A stretch of DNA of 64,000 bases from Undaria pinnatifida (Eukaryota; Sar; Phaeophyceae; Laminariales; Alariaceae): NCBI GenBank assembly GCA_012845835.1, contig JABAKD010000019.1, positions 5,751,494 to 5,815,493 of the forward strand. Direction: 5' to 3'. The position numbers and the translations under genes were made by a program. The notes beneath the pieces were generated by a model. That model had not been told where the DNA came from, did not search any database, and saw only the letters and a program-made list of their open reading frames with translations. Shown one piece after another: positions 11,933-31,619 of this stretch. Position 1 is the stretch's first letter, and each line of letters starts with the position of its first letter.

Positions 11933-12604
11933 TGTTAAGGAATTAGTGGGGTATTAGTGTTACGAGGCTTAGTTTGGGTAAGCTATTGGTTAACCTGTGC
12001 AAGTGGTCAAACGGACTAATACCCCACTAATTCCTTAACAAATAAATGGCGTCGTCGACAGACCATGGGTTTTTGGGTCGTGGGTTCGATCCCCACATCC
12101 ACCATAATAAACTTTTTCAGATTTTCCCATGGCGAACTTGAAAAATACTCTCCCCGGTATACCCAGGAAATGAAACGGCTTGGATATTTTGACAGGTCCG
12201 CCCGTATATCCGGCCGACCTGCTATCCCGCCGTTTCAGGGGGGGAGAGTGTTATAAGGCTTGGTTTGGGTAAGCTATTGGTTAACCTGTGCAAGTGGTCA
12301 AACGGACTAATACCCCACTAATACCTTAACATTAGTCCGTTTGACCACTTGCAAAAGGTTAACCAATAGCTTACCCTAACTAAGCCCTATAACACTCTTC
12401 CCCCCTGAAACGGCGGGATAGCAGGTCGGCCGGATATATATACGGCGGACCTCTGTCAATATCCAAGCCGTTTCATTTCCTGGGTATACCGGGGAGAGTA
12501 TTTTTCAAGTTCGACATCCCGAAAGTCTGAAAAAGTTTATTATGGTGGATGTGGGGCTTGAACCCACGACCCAAAAAACCCATGGTCTGTCGACGACGCC
12601 ATTT
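11933..12604 (-). mobile_element. Older TRIM-like element, interrupted by a younger one (fossil)
   Basis: This is a minus-strand copy of the small LTR-bearing family at 11958-12331. One terminal repeat is split: its end lies at 11933-11957 and its remainder at about 12332-12394, with the younger plus-strand element between them. The inner part, with the purine-rich block and the TGGCGTCG primer-site-like block, runs on to about 12604. The second terminal repeat is not present; the sequence changes there into the other LTR-like repeat. It is broken and non-coding. Confidence 0.65.
11958..12331 (+). mobile_element. TRIM-like non-autonomous LTR element (fossil, structurally whole)
   Basis: Two 83-base direct repeats (11958-12040 and 12249-12331) open TGTTA and close TTAACA. 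They enclose about 208 bases that begin, after a short spacer, with TGGCGTCGTCGAC, placed like a tRNA primer-binding site, and end in GGGGGGGAGAG, placed like a polypurine tract. This is the layout of terminal-repeat retrotransposons in miniature. The inside also carries a tRNA-like end, GTGGGTTCGATCCCCAC. The flanks share TTAG (or ATTAG) as a target duplication. It codes for nothing and would depend on a full-length relative. The close likeness of its two ends suggests it is younger than its host element. Confidence 0.7.
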
Positions 12605-12605
12605 A

Positions 12606-12872
12606 AATTAAAGGTGGGGGACACAGAGTGCCCCCTGCAGGTCTGCCAATTGAGCAGGTCCTCGGAGAGTACTCACTTTCGTTCCTTCGTAGAGATATAG
12701 CTTTATTATTCGTTTCCACCAGAGCCCGGGATAGCTTTTGAGATCGGAGGCACGTGCCTCCGATCTACTCCCTAACTCTCCCGAATATGAAACGCCAACC
12801 TTATCATACGAAACCCATCCAAATGATCTCAAATTCGGATACCTACAGGCCTTTCGAGGCCGTATCTTAACA
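12606..12872 (+). mobile_element. LTR-like repeat, copy 2 (fossil)
   Basis: A direct copy of 11322-11602 that keeps the GGCACGTGCCTCCGAT palindrome block and the closing TTAACA. Its first few bases are missing where it meets the inverted TRIM. Confidence 0.6.
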
Positions 12873-12887
12873 GTCGGGGGAAAAAAT

Positions 12888-13258
12888 ATCGGGCGCCCTC
12901 GTCCATTATGCTCTTTTTTTTTTCGTTTTTTATGCCACTAAAAGTAGCTAATAATTATGCTGGTCTTTATTCCACTTTGTTGTGATGTTTATGCACCCCG
13001 TTATTATGCTACCTTGTTTTGGGCCAAATGATACTCATTATTTGGCGATATGCTCGTTTTTCGTTGTTATGCTCCTCGTAGGTAGGGTAGCATCCATCAT
13101 GCTTTTTTTGGTTCGTTTTTTATGCCGCATATAATAATAGCTGAATTGTGTTTTTTTTATTCCCCTTTCTTTGTGATGTATATGCACCCTTTATGCTACC
13201 ACCTCCATCCTTGTTTTGAGCCAATGATGCTCATTCTTGGCGACTATGCTAGTATTGC
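12888..13258 (+). repeat. AT-rich tandem duplication, about 190-base unit
   Basis: Two imperfect copies, about 12888-13080 and 13090-13258, share CGTTTTTTATGCC, TTGTGATGT, TATGCACC and the motif AATGAT-CTCATT-TTGGCGA in order. The short word TTATGCT recurs throughout. Confidence 0.7.
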
Positions 13259-13726
13259 TACGTATTATTCGTCCGTTTAATAAGTGTAATTTGTTTCTGT
13301 TTATTGTGCAGTCATGCTCATATGTATATTATATGCTCTCCTGAAATCGCGTACCAGAGCGCCCGGGGGGCTTGAAATACCCTCCGCAGCACCCCAAGTG
13401 CCTCCTGTACTTACGGAATAATCAGCGTATTTACGATATATGTGCCGTTTCAGGCTTGTTATGCTCATCATAATGATGGTCATTATTTTATAACTAATTT
13501 TCAAGGACGTCAGCCGTGAGTTTGACGAATTTCAGGTCAATATATTATCATGCCGAAAATCAAAGTAGCTCAATTCCATTTCTGTAAATAAATGCTTTTC
13601 ACTATGCTCAGATACTCCAATTAATTATGTCAAAAGAATTGCTAGCAGCATAATGGATGCCTCCCTACTTGGGCCATGAGATTGCTGATGATGATCGGGT
13701 TGCACTTTCGTTTTTTTCTAACTCAG

Positions 13727-22047
<8,321 letters not shown>

Positions 22048-23729
22048 TGATTCACTGCGTTCTAGAATGCGCCCAATCTTTGAGTACCTTCTCTAATAAT
22101 TCGTGGAATAGCTGGGCAAGACAAGCTGTCCCATTCGTGGGCTACTTTCGCAGTCGAGCAATACAATATGTTCCGTTGACAGGTTCTTTATGTGACCCCC
22201 ACCCCCCTCCCCTTAGTGGGATCTTGATGTAAACCAACCTCCGCCCCCCCCCCAACGTTGAGTGTATATGAGATGTATGCTGATGTTTTGATTGTCAGGT
22301 TGCTGGGGTGTTTATTACCGAGTAAAAGCATGGCAGGTGGATGGGTACAGTATGCGCGGCGTGCCACAGGCTTTGTTATTAGATGCTTACGCACACGGTC
22401 TCACAAAGTGGTGTTGTGTACGGGCCCGTTGGCTCGAGGCGAGTTGGTACAAAGCTCTACAGAGCAAACAAAAGCTAACGGGCACATACTAAGAGTATAT
22501 ACTCTGGTTTTATGAAGTAGCGGATGTGACATACCAGGTACCCGGGTGTGACCAGCACAGCTAAGTTTGATGCCCGGGTGCCCTCGAGTACATACCCTGT
22601 CAAAGATTCCCTTGAAACATACGTACCAGGCACCTGTGCTATATCCAAATCCTCAATCGGCTACAGCATAAAGCGTTCGCAGCACCAAGGGTCATGCGCT
22701 CCCTCATTGTCTCCCCGACAACCGTCCAGTAGCATGTTTTCCGTTGAGTGCGGAACATACGGCTAGTATGCGCAGAGTTATAACGGGGATCTCCGATACT
22801 GGGAGAAGTCGATACAATAGTGGTTCCACTAGACTATAGCACCGGAATATGTCGGCCGGAAATACCGGCACTATACGAGCGGCATCCGGCGTTACTCAGT
22901 ATACTGCGGCTACTGGTTGTTGCCATCTGTGCCAAACGATTTCGAAGGTAGTATAATAGGAGGAAACGGGCACCGCTCAACCGGTAGTACTGTAGAGGGA
23001 CCACTACTGTACTTTGACGAACACGATCGTGCACATAATAACGGCTCGGGGCTCCACGGTCAACGGAAGTGTCGAAGACGATGTGCTGGCGAGATGCACG
23101 GGAGAGCACTGGCTCTTCAGTCGCAGTGGATCTTGGTACGCGGAGGTATCGTGATTTTATAGTAGAAGAAAGCGAGGCGGAGCGCAAATCATGCCGCAGT
23201 AATCTGCGTGGATTGTTGCTCTTTTACTTGTTGTGTTGCTGCCGGCGATGTGGCGGGACACATATCGTTTCGGGGAAGGGATTGTCGAATACTGTAGTGG
23301 TTACGTGCAACTTCCTCGGCTGGAAGTGTTTTATCCGGTGAAACGGCAATTCGTTTTAGGTCTACATGTGATAGATAGTGGTACTGTGTAGTAGTATATA
23401 TAGTTTTGGTAATAGTAGCAGTAGTCGCGGTAGTAGTAGTGCTAGTGTTAGTAGTAGTAGTACTAGACGTCCTACTTAGAGTATCAGTACGTGCGTTGTT
23501 CGTGACTGTACGTATGGCGGACAACACCTTCCTATTATTGCCAGATGTCAAATATCCCGAGAGTCACTAGATCGAGTCCTTTGAGCCGCATTTGACAGAA
23601 GGAACAACGTCGGTAATGAGTGTCAGGATGCTTTAGCTTATATCGTCCGGGATCTTGGATAGTGCCGTTTATTCGGCGTTTATGTTGTTAAACCGTAGTG
23701 GCATAATTCCCGATCGCCGTCATCATCAG
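22048..23729. other. Stretch without a supported gene
   Basis: The first part is probably 3' trailer of the HMG gene. A region near 22530-22630 is rich in TACC/GGTA words (TACCAGGTACCCGGG and relatives). A short run of TAG/GTA units lies at 23405-23465. No gene or RNA is recognised. Confidence 0.45.
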
Positions 23730-23837
23730 GTGTCTGGCAAATTTCGCCGTGCCAATCAAGTGTTACGAAAATCGGACGGTATGGTGGGTGAGGATACCCT
23801 CAGAAACAATTGGAAATTAAATAAACCCACTTCGGCG
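23730..23837 (+). CDS. Isolated exon candidate, 36 codons
   Basis: A CATCATCAG acceptor and a strong GTAAGTGG donor bound 108 bases that are open in phase 0 and read VSGKFRRANQVLRKSDGMVG and onward. The reading is basic and looks coding, but matches nothing I recognise. It could belong to a gene with the exon at 25057, to the hAT-like element downstream, or to an extension of the HMG gene. Confidence 0.4.
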
Positions 23838-25056
23838 GTAAGTGGAACGAGGGGGTGTCGATGTCGTTGCAGGTACGGCATGAACCGACTAACTCGCGCG
23901 GCGCACCGTTCATCATAGATCCTTCATGATACACACAGACCAAAGCTGCAATGATATGTTCCTATCGAATTTGGTTGAGGATCTTTTGTTCTGTATGTAC
24001 CAGAGAAGCAACAACGGTAGGGAGTGGGTACCGGTTGTTGGTCGTTGGTTCAAGATTACAATGATATATGGTGCACACTTAACAGGACCTGACATCATAC
24101 GTAGGACTTATTTTTTAGTAGAGTTTCACGCAATACAACGAACTCTTCTTGGTGGATAGTATCATCTACACACGAAAAAAAATATTGCCTGAACAATGTA
24201 CCAATATCTATGTTTGGAGCCCGAAGAGGAGGGATGCACCGCCCGCCCTCCCTACTTTCCTTCGCGCCGCGGTCTCTACTGTCTCTACGCAAACCTCAAT
24301 GTGTAGTCTACACATACATATTTATTGTGGCTGATAGCGTCTTCCGCGCCGCCTTGTCTATTCAAGCGCATTGCATTCCCTATCTGCCCCCCCGTCTTCT
24401 AGCCGTTACTTTGCAGTACTCCATCAACGCGCCCAATAGCGCTGCTCCAACTCTGTCTAGATGGTAGACGACGCCAATACAGGCAGGAATCTCTAAACCA
24501 GCCGCGAACCAAAAGGGGTATAGGCCCGGCGTCGTTTGCCCCCTCGCTCCCCTACCCCTTGTATTTGCCACCCGTCAACATTGATTGCCACGCACAATGC
24601 TCTATGCTCTATGTGCCCCCTTGCTCCACCCCCTCACCGCCCCACCTCTAAATCGATGTTCAACACGAAGACGAGGTCGGCACGGTATACAACACTTCAT
24701 TACAAAGAAAACATTGTGTCTGCGCGACTGAACGAGCGCAAAGCGCAACACACCTCCACTCCTCCACACCCCAATACCGCCGTTGGTCTGCCGGATCTTA
24801 CACGCATGATCTTGGCGGGCACCAGTTATGACTCAAATATAAGGAACGGTTTATATCTATATGAAAATGTTATTGCTCTTTATATTTATGTCTATGGAGT
24901 TGAGACAAGGTGCCCCCGGAAGGTGCCCTCGAGATATATGGTAGATGGCGTTATACATCCTGCATGGCGTTCTTATTGGGTTTAATTTCGGGATTCGGGG
25001 TGCGTTGAACGCTGTGCGTCCCGCTCGAAGGGCCAGCGCAAGCACGCTGCTGGACG

Positions 25057-25174
25057 ATGTCTCTCGTGAAGGAAGCTGCTCCAGATGAGGAGAAAGTGCC
25101 CGGCTGGACCCGCATTGGCATCCGGCGGAAAGCCGCAGCGGATCCAGTAAGGACGGACCCGCGCTCGGCACGAG
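25057..25174 (+). CDS. Possible first coding exon, 39 codons
   Basis: An ATG at 25057 opens a frame reading MSLVKEAAPDEEKVPGWTRI, then RRKAAADPVRTDPRSAR, up to a GTAGGT donor at 25175. An alternative donor, GTAAGG at 25147, would keep phase 0. The frame upstream of the ATG is closed after 16 codons. The product is unknown. The exon lies 1.8 kb upstream of the hAT-like C-terminal exon, but no link is shown. Confidence 0.4.
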
Positions 25175-26185
25175 GTAGGTGGTACTTTTCTTGGCAAGAA
25201 CTTTGATAATTTTTAACTTCCACACTGAAGTTCTGTCGTTTACGTGCGTGCGCGAGCTGTTGTTTCTGTTGTGTTGTGGGAGCACGGCAACAGCAGTAAT
25301 GAACACCAGTTGCGAGACACCATTGTGTACAGTACGACGCCGAGCTGGGGTGGAAAAATTCAAGATCCGAGTTTGGGGTCCTGAGTTATGTTGTAAACTA
25401 TGCCCTCCGACGCCCCGCTCTGTGTTCTGCTTTCTCACCCTCCCAGATGCCTCCTGGATACGTTGAGAGGAGGTCGAGCGGAAAATTGAAAATTGAGTTT
25501 AGATATCGTATCATACTGCTGTACAAGCCACTCGAGCAACACATCGACTTCAAGCTTTTGCACCTTGGTTTTTGGGACGAAATTTGAAATTTGGAGGGGT
25601 ACGCGCGATACGGGATAGGACCGTCTCGCCCACCGCGGCCCTGTGTTTGGGGGGGTCTTCCTGAGGGACGGTATGGGAAAAAATCCTATTTGTTTACCGC
25701 GGGATGGGAATGGCGCGGGAAGGTGGGAAGTCATTTGGTTGATGACGGGATGGGAGTACATTATGTCTTGATGGAACGTGACGGGATCGGGGAACGGACC
25801 GAGAACAGGTCGGGATAGCGGCCGGGAACATCTTCGGGAAATCGATCGGGAATTATAGTCGGGAACTCGGTCGGGAAGATACAGTAGTAGTTTCGGGAGT
25901 GTACCGGCTGGTTCAAGTTAAACGACGTAAATTTTGTTTATTCCACGGTGAATGTCTACGCCGTTTTTCGATGCAGACCGTGAAATTTTGCACACGCCTT
26001 CTTACGTGCCGTTGCGAAAACCTTGCCTGTTGGGGGGTGGGTTGTTTTGTTTTTGGCCTGATGTTTCGTCCGTCAAGAGTTTTTGGAAAATATGGACTAC
26101 CTTAGGCTGGTGCTAATGGAAGGCCAAAAGTTAAGAAAACGTGAAATTCCCGAACATCCCAGTCAAACTTTGCACACCCCGGACG

Positions 26186-26697
26186 GATCAGCTCACCGTA
26201 GCTCGAGCTAGCTCTTTTCGGCGGTAGCTCACCGGTGAGCTACGGGAGCTACATGAGCTGCACATGCTTTCCCGGCTTGAGCTACAGAAGGTAGCTCATC
26301 TGCACACGTTTTGGAAGGGTGAGCTATAGCCGATAGCTCATCCGCACATGTTTGCCCAGGATGAGCTATACGAGCTACATGAGCTAGCTCATTTGGCCCT
26401 GGATAAGCTATAGGAGCTACACGATCCGCACATGTTTTCAATGCTTGAGCTATAGTCGATGGTTCATTTGCACATGTTTTCAAAGGATGAGCTATAGTCG
26501 ATAGCTCATCTGCGCATGTATTAAAGCTTGAGCTATAGACGATAGCTCATCTGCACATGTTTTCAAAGCTTGAGCTACAGACGATAGCTCATCTGCACAT
26601 GTTTTCAAAGCTTGAGCTACAGACGATAGCTCATCTGCACATGTTTTGAGGTCGTGAGCTATAAGAGCTACATGAGCTAGCTCATGAGCTGCTACTA
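26186..26697. repeat. 39-base repeat array, left arm of hAT-like element
   Basis: Units of about 39 bases of the form GCTTGAGCTA-GATAGCTCATCTGCACATGTTTT recur about 12 times with variation. The last three are nearly identical. Because 39 is a multiple of three, the minus strand stays open as a 13-residue repeat (KTCADELS-IAQA type), which I take as a by-product. Confidence 0.9.
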
Positions 26698-26968
26698 ATC
26701 ACGGGTACGAGTACATACACACCACACCATGACAACACAGAATCCATACATTTTTTATATACGAGATCGGAGCTTTTTCTGTTCTTAATATGCCAGATAG
26801 ATAAACAGAGTACCCGTGGATTTGTTTTTTCGGCACAACCATATAATCATCAACCAAGCCCATGCCCCACCCGACCAAGTACATCTCAACTCAACTCAAT
26901 CGAGGCACCTGCCACTCACAAACGAGAGTTCGCACGCATACACATACAACACCACACAACACGCCTAG

Positions 26969-27214
26969 CATGACCTGCTCTCGTCTTGGGCCAACGAGGG
27001 GCAGCCGATCTACTCCAACATGACCCGCGTGGCTCGCTTACTGCTCTCTGTGCCGGCGTCTTCTTCTGCCGTCCTGGAGAGGGACTTTAGCACGACCGGG
27101 CGTCTCATTACGGGTTCCCGGAGCAGCCTATCCGCAACTTACGCGGAGATGGTCATGTTCCTCAACGGAAACATCGAACACATTCCCGTTGAAGTGCCCG
27201 GCTCTCTCAACTGA
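26969..27214 (+). CDS. hAT transposase C-terminal dimerisation domain (partial)
   Basis: The frame is open from an AG acceptor at 26968 to TGA at 27214. The reading ARLLLSVPASSSAVLERDFS, then TTGRLITGSRSSLSATYAEM and VMFLNGN matches the order of the hATC domain: a short helix, a P-A-S-S core, E-R-x-F-S, a G-R run and a closing helix. In active hAT transposases this C-terminal region mediates dimer formation and completes the catalytic fold. Only about 82 residues are present and the catalytic half was not found. A second frame, open from 27189 to 27413 and rich in Gly/Glu/Ala repeats, overlaps the end and may mark a frame change or another exon. It is most likely a transposon relic; a domesticated exon cannot be ruled out. 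Confidence 0.7.
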   Translation, partial: HDLLSSWANEGQPIYSNMTRVARLLLSVPASSSAVLERDFSTTGRLITGSRSSLSATYAEMVMFLNGNIEHIPVEVPGSLN

Positions 27215-27904
27215 GCAGGCGCTCCAGGCGGTACCTCGCTGTCTCTCCAACCCGAAGGCGGAGGTGGCCGCCCGTTCTGCGGGCGAGGCAGGGTCTGCGG
27301 GCGAAGCGGGCGTGGACGCCCACTACGATGAGTACGCAGGGGAGGCCGGGTCTGCGGGCGAAGAGGACGTTAACGCCGGCTGCGGTGACTCCGCAGGGGA
27401 AGGCTCGGACTAGAAGCCTTGGGGATGAATGGGGGGCAGCGGTAGATATTATTTGCTGTTGATGTGTATCGGCTTGTTCGCCTCGCTTTTGCTTTTTTTT
27501 GGGCGATGCAGATGACTTTTTCTTTCTGCCTCTTGCGTTGTTTTTTCTGCACCTTGTGGTAGCTACGCGAAGCCGTGTTGGAGGGATGGGGATGCACGGA
27601 GATCAAATTCTGCTGCTGTGTGTCAGTATGGCCGCATTGACTGCTGCTGTTGTTATGCGTTCAATGACGTTAAATGCTAATGCTGTGATATGCGTAGGAA
27701 GTACGGTCTTGATATCAATATACCAGGTATTAATATCAGCTACAGCAGCATACCAGGTATACTTTTTTTGACGTTGAAATGGAGTACGATACTGTCGCAT
27801 GTACCGACGTTGAAGTTTCGCCTGGATGGTGAGCTGTATAACCTACATTCGCACTCGTCCCCGAAGCCAGGTTCGTTTATCTAGACATCTAAGCACCTGC
27901 ATGT

Positions 27905-28453
27905 TTTGCCCTGAAAAAGCTACAATGAGCTACGTACATGAGCTAGCCCATGGGGTGAACTGTAGAGGATATCTCATCTGCACATGTTTTGAGCGCTTGA
28001 GCTGTAGAGGATAGCTCACCTGCACATGTTTTGCCGGCTTAAGCTGTAGACGATAGCTCATCTGCACATATTTTCAAAGCTTGAGCTATACAGGATAGCA
28101 CATCCGCGCATATTTCACCAAGGTGAGCTATAAGAGCTACATGAGCTAGCTCATTTGTCCCGGAATGGGCTATATGAGATACATGAGCTGCACATGTTTA
28201 CCCGGCTTGAGCTATAAGCGATAACTCATCTGCACATGTTTTGGGAGGGTGAGCTACCATCGATAGCTCGTCCGCAAATGCTTGCCCGGGATGAGCTATG
28301 CAAGCGTCATGAGCTAGCTCATTTGGCCCTGGATGAGCTATAGGAGCTACATGATCCGCACATGTTTTCAATGCTTGAGCTATAGGCGATAGCTCATCTG
28401 CACATGTTTTGAGCGCGTGGGCTATACACGATGGATGAGCTAGCTCATGAGCT
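27905..28453. repeat. 39-base repeat array, right arm of hAT-like element
   Basis: The same unit family as 26186-26697, in the same orientation. About 210 bases (28195-28400) align closely to 26270-26480 in unit order, including the irregular ATTTGGCCCTGGAT-AGCTATAGGAGC unit. The two arrays are thus diverged copies of one ordered array rather than independent expansions. Confidence 0.9.
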
Positions 28454-28473
28454 GTCCGGGGTGTGAAACTTTG

Positions 28474-31411
28474 CCTGGACGGTCTCCCATGGGCCCAATT
28501 TTGTAGAAATATTTCTTCCAATTTTCAAGTTTTCCGGAAAAAATGAAAAAATGAATTCCTGGCGGCGATTTTTGTTAAGAAATAGGCATTGTCAGTCTAT
28601 GGCCATTATCAAGGTTTAGTAGCGAATGTGCAGCTCCCTGTTAGCATTTGCTGCAGCGCCACAGCAGTAGCAGATAGCCTACGGAGTTGTTACAAAATCA
28701 GTGTGACATTGCCATCGTATTCTCGTAGTCAATGCATATCGTAGCATAGACGAAACCTGCCGAATTCCAAGTACCAGGTTACGCCGCACAGAAATCAGCA
28801 GCGGTGATATTGATGTTGTTCACTGCAGGAATCGCTGTCCCTGTAATCTATCGTGGTTTTATGTTCTAGGGTGAGGGTTCTACGAAGATCGTATCTTAGG
28901 AGTATTCGAGAACTAACAAGGAAAGTTATTTGATAGTCCCGAAACCGTCTGTAGGCTTCTCGAGCACAATCAGTAATCTAGACGTCGTACACATAGGGTT
29001 CTGGAACCAGGAAATCGGTAGAAGTCGACGAAACAAGATGCAGCTCCCTCTCCTGCTCACACTTGTCATCCAGCATCTGATCTTATCACAGGTCATCGTC
29101 CTAAGGTTTTATTGCCCACAAGGGGCATTTTTTTCAAGCGTCACCAACTCTTCACACCCTCGACACAGCGTGTCTGCTCGGTCGGTCTAACGGCCACCTG
29201 CACGAGCCTTTGCAGCCTACTGCGGAGTACCATCTGGTGGTATTTCTCAACAGGTTATGAGCCTCGTTTTCAGCGTGGTGCGGCATCCGGAACATTTTTT
29301 TTTTTTTTTCACGCTTGGTATTTTTTCGCAAACTTGGCCAACATCGGCTTGAGAATTCTCAAGCAGATCTTGGATTAGACGCGGCGTGATTTCGTGTGCT
29401 CAACACGCTTCGTTAGACAAAATCAATGACAGCGTTGTGAAGTCTGAACGTGGCGAGCTCCTTGGGGGCTCCGACCCTCCCTTGGTGTACAGTGCTCACT
29501 CGACGGTCGGTGATGCGTGGCGTGCGCTGATCAGGCTTCTGTTAGAGACACAATTGGCGGCTGGTGTGTAGAAAATTGAGGCAAAATACTCTATCGTCTC
29601 CCAACGCGCAAAAAATGGAATTTGAGCGGATTTGATGGAAGACCACAAGACAACACCAGCAACCTCTCACGCCCTGGGGTCAGGATCGAGATTAACTTTT
29701 CAGCGCTGTCACCTACACTCATGTCACCTTGTCCGGAACGAAGAGGAGTGGCGGTGGGTTGTCTCTTTCTCGAAAAGGACAATCGTGATTGGTGGACAAT
29801 GTTGATCAAGGTTTGATTAGAAAAAAGAGCCGGGAAAAAAAAATCCCCTTCACAGCGACCGTACTAGACATATTTCAGCAAACAATTCAAAAAACAAGCT
29901 TGGAAACTTTTTGGTTAAACTATCGGCTTTCCATTAGCACCGGCCTTAGACCTTGTTTTCGGCGAAAAAGAAACACACACACACGCACGCACACGGAGGT
30001 CAGGCGGCGGCATGGGCATATGGAACACGTGTGCAAAATGCCAGGGTCTATCTCTCAAAAATGGCGTGTCAATTTTGACTTGCGCGTAAAAATGAATGAG
30101 ATGCGTTGTTTCTGTTGAATGACTTGGTTTTAGTGAAGGATTCAGTGTTTCGTTATGTTCTGCTTAGTATTGAACATACGCAGGTCAGATCTTCGATTTT
30201 TTTTGCGCGAAAAATTCTACAGACATACCTTGGAGTACCTCCAACCGAGTAGTGCAATACGGCGCATTCGTTTTTTTTGCCCCCCTTTTAGAAAAAAGCC
30301 TGAATATTATTGAAAACTTTGAAGGCCTGTCATTGGTCGATACGGGTTTCGCTCCTAGAAAAACAGCTGATGCATTGTTTTTTTTTTCCTACCGGGTACG
30401 GGCTGCTTCAAGTAAAAGCCCCCCGCAAATTCTCTCCCCAACGAATGCCGCCCGCAATATCTAGTCAAATGACGAATATTTGGTATCACGCTGACCCCCC
30501 ATGACCAGCGGAAGACGGTGACATGACCATTTACTTACTACAACGGCCTCCGGCTGTCCCTAATTTTTAGTATTTATTTGTTTTTACCATTTTAAAAAAG
30601 TAGCAAAAAAATAACCCCCATTTTTTTTTCTTTCTCTAAAGGGCAAGGGAGGTAGGTACCACAAGAAAAAAGAATTAAAGACAACGTGAGATATAGACTC
30701 CTCTATATATGTGGTCTCCAGCCATCTCGTTTCTGTTGTTGCATCCAAGTTTGACTAATCCTGTTGAGCCCATGGTCATACGATTGAAACCCGCGGCGAA
30801 AACTGGTGGTAAATGGAATTGAACCAACTGCCCCAATAGATGGGAGAACCTCTGTGCGAACGTCGGGAGGGGATGGAAACAGCTGGGAGGAGAGTGGGAG
30901 GCAAACAGTCGGGACGGGAACAAGGCACCTTACGTCTGGATGGTAGACTGGGAACCAAGACCAACAACGGGAACGATCGAGAAATCGCGGTCGGGAATGA
31001 TACATCACACGGTTTCCCGTTCACGTCACGTCCCGTTCCCGTCCCGGCTTTTACCGCGCGTGCCCCTGGAAATTGGCAGGGTTGCGCGTCATGACACGGC
31101 GAAACGACTGCATGATGGACTTTTTTTTGTTTTTTTGCTTCTCCAGATACATTTTACCATTTGTTTCTGGATTTTTGGGCGACGTCAACCCTTCCTGACG
31201 AACGCAATATATGTTTCTCTTTAAACACCAAGGGTTCGGTCTGCATTATTATGAAACACAACCCCGCCAATTTTTTCCTTGTCTGACTCTCAAAAACCAA
31301 GGTGCAAACATGATTCCCGAGTAAATAGTTCCCTGCAGGTTTCCAAAAAGCCCCATATAGTGTTCAAGCACTTTGGCAGGCGTTTGTTGTGATAGTCATC
31401 TGGGGAGTGAT
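28474..31411. other. 2.9-kb stretch without a supported gene
   Basis: Short open frames exist, for example on the plus strand at 28930-29190 and 29386-29571 (the latter ends GDAWRALIRLLLETQLAAGV). None has a domain or convincing splice context. Runs of T and A are frequent (29289-29309, 30378-30388, 30619-30630), and an (AC)n run lies near 29974-29994. I see no RNA gene. Confidence 0.45.
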
Positions 31412-31559
31412 GGGGAGTGATAATCTCGCAAACATAGGCGGAATCTAAACCTCGCCCACGGGGACATATAAGAACCATCCCCGGGTTTCCATATGGTTCT
31501 TATATGTCCCCGTGGGCGAGGTTTAGATTCCGCTTATGTCTGCGAGATTATCACTCCCC
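31412..31559. repeat. 67-base inverted repeat with a 14-base loop
   Basis: Arms 31412-31478 and 31493-31559 are reverse complements with only two or three mismatches (GGGAGTGATAATCTCG ... CGAGATTATCACTCCC at the outer ends, AGAACCAT/ATGGTTCT at the loop). A transcript would fold into a long, nearly perfect hairpin. It may be an inverted-repeat element, a small-RNA precursor or a recent palindromic duplication. No gene overlaps it. Confidence 0.9.
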
Positions 31560-31619
31560 TAGTCATCTCAGCAAATTTCCACGGCGTTCGCACCCTGGAT
31601 CTGTCCATCTAGGCGCCTC

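Larger units (their letters stand above)
26164..28473 (+). mobile_element. hAT-like DNA transposon remnant
   Basis: The ends are inverted: 26164-26184 (CAAACTTTGCACACCCCGGAC) against the reverse of 28454-28473 (CAAAGTTTCACACCCCGGAC), differing by one substitution and one gap. Inside each end is a 500-base array of about 39-base units rich in GAGCTAGCTC and CATCTGCACATG. Between the arrays lies an exon for an hAT dimerisation domain. hAT elements often carry subterminal repeats that their transposase binds, so the layout fits. No clean 8-base target duplication is visible, and the N-terminal half of a transposase is missing, so this is a decayed or deletion-derived element. A host gene captured between two repeat arrays is the alternative. 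Confidence 0.55.

Noticed and set aside
12070-12104. tRNA-like 3' half with a good T arm
   Set aside because: No 5' acceptor strand or D arm pairs with it, and it recurs inside both TRIM copies, so it is part of the element.
26186-28453. Regularly spaced repeats that could suggest a CRISPR array
   Set aside because: The units are contiguous, without unique spacers, and the setting is eukaryotic.
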